A stretch of DNA of 64,000 nt from CBDCPI01 sp965220245 (GTDB lineage Bacteria > Chloroflexota > Dehalococcoidia > Lucifugimonadales > UBA3495): NCBI GenBank assembly GCA_965220245.1, contig CBDCPI010000011.1, forward strand, positions 248,001-312,000, in the 5' to 3' direction. Made by a program: the position numbers and the translations under genes. The number at the start of each line of letters is the position of its first letter. The stretch's first letter is position 1. The notes beneath the pieces are model-generated. The model made no database searches. It worked only from the letters and a program-made list of their open reading frames with translations, and was not told the DNA's origin. Positions 61,274-64,000 of this stretch are shown here, piece after piece.

Positions 61274-61630
61274 GTGGGTGTAACTGAAGTCCAAGCCAGA
61301 ATCATAGGAGGGAATGAGACTAGGGAATACACCTTCATGGTTGATACCGGGGCCACCTACTTGGGACTGCCCCTAGAGGAAATTGAGGCGCTGGGCCTTC
61401 AGCGCAGCTTGGGCATCATTCGGCTAATGACCGCTACCGGCGTAGTGGAGGTAGATGCCTATTTCGCCAATGGGGAGTTAAGGGGCCAACGGTTTGGCGC
61501 GATGCTGATTCCTGCGGCTGAACCTCTATTGGGTTATGAGCTTTTGCAGAACCTTCGATACAAGGTTAACCCGGTCACTCACGAAATCGAGAAAGTCCCG
61601 GATGACGTAAGACATCCACCTTACTTATAA
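61274..61630 (+). CDS. Retropepsin-like aspartic protease, copy 2
   Basis: A 118-aa paralogue of the previous gene with VDTGATYLGLPLEEIE and AEPLLGYELLQNLRYKVNPV. The 47 bases at 60801-60847 and 61274-61320 are identical, while the rest has diverged to perhaps 65-70 percent protein identity by eye. This suggests a tandem duplication followed by local gene conversion. Start GTG 61274 has GGAGTTAGG upstream; ATGs at 61238 and 61247 are alternatives. Confidence 0.83.
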   Translation: MGVTEVQARIIGGNETREYTFMVDTGATYLGLPLEEIEALGLQRSLGIIRLMTATGVVEVDAYFANGELRGQRFGAMLIPAAEPLLGYELLQNLRYKVNPVTHEIEKVPDDVRHPPYL

Positions 61631-61644
61631 GTGAAGCCGATGTT

Positions 61645-62532
61645 ATGGAACTATTTCGCAGCATAGTCTTTGTGCCGGGAAACCGGCCCAACATGCTTGA
61701 GCGGGCGTTGTCGTTTAATGCCGACATCGTCATGGTCGACTTGGAGGACTCGGTGCCCCCCGGGGAAAAGGTAGCCTCTCGGGAGGTGGCCAAGGAGTGG
61801 GTGCCCGAGTTGCACCGGCAAAGCCCCAAGGATGGCCGCCGGATTATGGTCCGGGTTAACTCCTTGGACACCGGGCTTACTCGGGATGAAGTCCAATCAT
61901 TGCTCGGTCCGGAGCTTTACGGCATCAGCCTTGGCAAGCCCGAATCGGTGTGGGATATCCGGGAAATGGACCGCATCATTAGCGCGGAGGAGTCCGCGGC
62001 GGGACTGCCGCCGGGCCAAGTAAAGCTGATCCCTTGGATCGAAAACGCCAAAGCGGTAATGGCGGCCCAGGAGATCGCCGCAGCGTCCCGGCGGGTGGTT
62101 GCCATCGCCTTCGGGGCCGAAGACTACACCAACGATATGGGGGTCCAGCGCACCGACTTGGGCGAGGAAGTGTATTTCCCCCGGGCCAGGGTCCCGGTGG
62201 CGGCGCGCGCCTCGGCGGTGGCTTCGCTAGACTCCCCCTTCGTCGGTTTCCGGGACCCGGAAGGGCTGCGGCGTGACGCTCAAAGGGCCCGGCAACTGGG
62301 CTACACTGGAAAGTTCGCCATCCATCCTGTCCAAATTGACATAATAAATGAGACCTTCAGCCCATTACCGGCAGATGTCGAGTACGCCCGGCAAGTGGTG
62401 GCCGCTTGGGAGCGGGCGGAGGCCGAGGGCCGCGGCTCGGTGGACTTGGACGGACGGATGATAGATGTGCCGGTGCTGAAACGGGCCCAGAATCTCCTAG
62501 TCTTCGCCGAGGCCGTCGCCGCCCAGGGGTAG
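61645..62532 (+). CDS. CitE-like CoA-ester lyase
   Basis: A 295-aa HpcH/HpaI aldolase-fold lyase: RSIVFVPGNRPNMLERALSF, DIVMVDLEDSVPPGEK (Mg-binding Glu-Asp), RVNSLDTGLT, IPWIENAKAV (metal Glu) and FGAEDYTNDMG. It fits stand-alone CitE-like proteins that cleave malyl-CoA, citramalyl-CoA or related esters. No citrate lyase alpha or gamma subunit is near, so it is not part of citrate lyase. Confidence 0.87.
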   Translation: MELFRSIVFVPGNRPNMLERALSFNADIVMVDLEDSVPPGEKVASREVAKEWVPELHRQSPKDGRRIMVRVNSLDTGLTRDEVQSLLGPELYGISLGKPESVWDIREMDRIISAEESAAGLPPGQVKLIPWIENAKAVMAAQEIAAASRRVVAIAFGAEDYTNDMGVQRTDLGEEVYFPRARVPVAARASAVASLDSPFVGFRDPEGLRRDAQRARQLGYTGKFAIHPVQIDIINETFSPLPADVEYARQVVAAWERAEAEGRGSVDLDGRMIDVPVLKRAQNLLVFAEAVAAQG

Positions 62533-62538
62533 GCGTTG

Positions 62539-62931
62539 ATGGCTGAGCGCTTACCTCCCACCGACCGCATCATCCTGGAAGGAATGCAGTTGTACGGGTT
62601 TCACGGGGCCAACCCCGAGGAACGGGCCTTGGGGCAACCCTATGTGGTTGACTTGGCGGTGGAGTTGGACTTGAGGCGCCCCGGGGCCTCCGACCGCCTC
62701 GAAGACACCGTGAGCTACACCCACTTGTACCGGGCGGTGCAGAGCGTCTTGGGAGGGGAGTCCAAGAACCTGCTGGAAGCCACGGCCCAAGCCATTGCTT
62801 GCAAGGTGCTGGCCGAGTTTCCGGTAAAGGCCGTTCATGTCCTGCTAAAAAAGCCGCGGCCTCCCATTCGGGGCTCGGTCATCGACCACGCGGCGGTGGA
62901 AATCTACCGGGTCCGGGAGGAAAACCCATGA
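62539..62931 (+). CDS. folB: Dihydroneopterin aldolase
   Basis: A 130-aa protein for folate synthesis: RIILEGMQLYGFHGANPEE, VVDLAVELDLRRPG, and ATAQAIACKVLAEFPVKAVH near the conserved Glu and Lys. The family KKPRPP stretch is present. ATG at 62539 is used; TTG at 62536 is a poorer choice. Its end overlaps the next gene by 4 nt. Confidence 0.92.
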   Translation: MAERLPPTDRIILEGMQLYGFHGANPEERALGQPYVVDLAVELDLRRPGASDRLEDTVSYTHLYRAVQSVLGGESKNLLEATAQAIACKVLAEFPVKAVHVLLKKPRPPIRGSVIDHAAVEIYRVREENP

Positions 62932-63518
62932 AAGTCCACGACTATCACGAAGGCAATCGGGAACTCCAAGACCGGTTCCAGACCCGAGAGTTGGCCAACC
63001 GCTTGGTCGCTAGGGCCGAGGACCGCATCGGCCCGGAGCAGCAAGAATTCATTGAGAAGGCGGACATGTTCTTTCTGGCGACTTGCGACCACCGGGGACT
63101 GCCTACCTGCTCTTATAAAGGCGGTGACCCTGGATTCGTCAAGGTGGTAGACGAGCAAACGTTAGTTTTCCCCAACTACGACGGGAACGGCAAGTACCAG
63201 TCTATGGGTAACTTGCTGAAGAACCCCAACGTTGGCATGTTGTTTGTCGATTTTCAAGGGCAGGAGCGGTTGCGGCTGCAAGGGACCGCCTCTATCCGGG
63301 AAGACGACCCCTTGCTCCAAATCTACCCCGGGGCCCAATTCTTGGTCCGGGTTAAGGCCACCGAGGTCTATAAGAACTGTCCCCGCTACGTCCACAAGTA
63401 CCAGTTGGTGGAGCGGTCGGTGTTTGTGCCCCGGGAAGGGCAAGAAACCCCGGAACCGGAGTGGAAGAAACGGGGCGAACTCCGGGACGCGCTCCCCAAG
63501 AACGCCCCGTCAAGATAA
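62928..63518 (+). CDS. Pyridoxamine 5'-phosphate oxidase-family flavin-binding protein
   Basis: A 196-aa split-barrel flavoprotein. FIEKADMFFLATCDHRGLPT and YDGNGKYQSMGNLLKNPNVG match the PNPOx-like domain, and the C-terminal VHKYQLVERSVFVP segment is as in the longer members. It could act on small oxidised molecules with FMN; exact reaction unknown. It overlaps folB (ATGA), so it is translated from the same message. Confidence 0.82.
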   Translation: MKVHDYHEGNRELQDRFQTRELANRLVARAEDRIGPEQQEFIEKADMFFLATCDHRGLPTCSYKGGDPGFVKVVDEQTLVFPNYDGNGKYQSMGNLLKNPNVGMLFVDFQGQERLRLQGTASIREDDPLLQIYPGAQFLVRVKATEVYKNCPRYVHKYQLVERSVFVPREGQETPEPEWKKRGELRDALPKNAPSR

Positions 63519-63764
63519 TGGGCCGGCGCCGGGGGCTGTTGACTACATCCCGTTTATCTGAGCCGGTCCTTCGACTGCGCTCCCTCTGGTCGCTGCGCTC
63601 AGGATGAGCGGGGGGAGTCGGCGGGAGCGGAATAACGAGAAAATAGCCTTTCTTGTCGATCAGCCAGCGGGTATGTTAACCTTTCGCCCTGCGAAGAACA
63701 TAGAAACTTAGACCTTCCGGCTTCGTTCTCACGGGGCCGGAGCGAATGAGATACGAGACAAGCT
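63519..63764. repeat. CTTCGAC-type dispersed sequence before rpmB
   Basis: Contains GGTCCTTCGACTGCGCTCCC and GTCGCTGCGCTCAGGATGAG, the hairpin vocabulary that recurs in the intergenic gaps of the window. Nothing coding was found. Confidence 0.6.
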
Positions 63765-63971
63765 ATGAGATGCGAACTTTGCCTTAAGTCAGGCATGAGC
63801 GGCAACAACGTCAGCCACTCCAACCGCCACACCAAGACCCGGTTCAAGGCCAATGTCCACAAGCAGACCTTGTTTCAGGACGGGAAGGAATACAAGGTCA
63901 AAATCTGTAGCCGGTGCCTGCGGTCCCTGCAAAAGTCGCCCAAGGTGCGGCGGGTCCTCGCCAGCCTGTAA
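63765..63971 (+). CDS. rpmB: 50S ribosomal protein L28
   Basis: A 68-aa ribosomal protein. It has MRCELCLKSGMSGNNVSHSN at the start and KICSRCLRSLQKS near the end. The two Cys pairs can bind zinc, giving the C+ form. The NRHTKTRFKANVHK core is as in other L28 proteins. Confidence 0.93.
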   Translation: MRCELCLKSGMSGNNVSHSNRHTKTRFKANVHKQTLFQDGKEYKVKICSRCLRSLQKSPKVRRVLASL

Positions 63972-64000
63972 GTCTTCCCTGTAATTTTCCCTGGAAGCAC

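Overview
The window is one continuous piece of bacterial chromosome of moderately high GC. It most resembles a Chloroflexota genome of the marine or sponge-associated Dehalococcoidia/SAR202 type. The evidence is the gene mix: a PI3/4-kinase-like protein of the SCO1664 family next to DUF3090 (a pair otherwise typical of Actinobacteria and Chloroflexota), a DUF35/thiolase pair, an LLM flavin monooxygenase, a CitE-like lyase, a ring-cleaving cupin, ThiE with an N-terminal helical extension, prokaryotic translin, an NrtS-like protein, and many small dispersed repeats. The taxonomic call is inference; no rRNA or tRNA gene was seen.

Layout. 1-3914 (minus): the sbcD/yhaN-type DNA-end-processing operon, cut by the left edge. 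3915-7022: a scrambled zone with a decayed IS66-like element, a pentapeptide-repeat potassium channel, a small MITE, and the two surviving ends of what looks like a second, deleted sbcD-yhaN operon. 7023-17314: Uma2-like protein, gltBD (glutamate synthase), LLM monooxygenase, VOC and HEPN-like proteins. 17438-26097 (minus): small unknowns, DUF35 plus thiolase, a HicAB toxin-antitoxin pair, an alkaline-phosphatase-superfamily hydrolase, a one-chain methyltransferase-BsuBI/PstI nuclease fusion, and an M20 peptidase. 26375-33322: RidA, Nudix, a dimeric-barrel protein, gyrB, rpsT, lexA, NrtS-like protein, PHP phosphoesterase and DUF5679. 33691-39060 (minus): the nusA-ylxR-infB-rbfA-truB operon, with an ISKra4-type IS (39199-40674) inserted just upstream. 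40923-50540: a pRiA4b ORF-3-like protein, the rrf2-moeB-cysK sulfur cluster, thioesterase, UbiA-family prenyltransferase, DUF362, YchF, VOC, and the SCO1664/DUF3090 pair. 50661-57495 (minus): YifB, an MBL-fold hydrolase, and a compact fmdB-thiE-translin-dioxygenase-HEPN operon. 57980-63971: polA, two tandem retropepsin-like genes, a CoA-ester lyase, folB, a flavin-binding protein and rpmB.

The most distinctive feature is not one gene but a repeat ecosystem. A family of short elements ends in inverted GTAAYTGTTCAG. The same ends bound the decayed IS66-like transposase, and two of the elements have 8-bp target duplications as expected for IS66-type transposition. An ISKra4-type IS has in turn inserted into one of these ends, with a 9-bp duplication. 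A second MITE family (TACYGATACGTGAA ends) and several hairpin repeats fill most of the longer intergenic gaps. The clearest unusual protein is the single-chain DNA methyltransferase-BsuBI/PstI-type restriction enzyme at 22343-24856.
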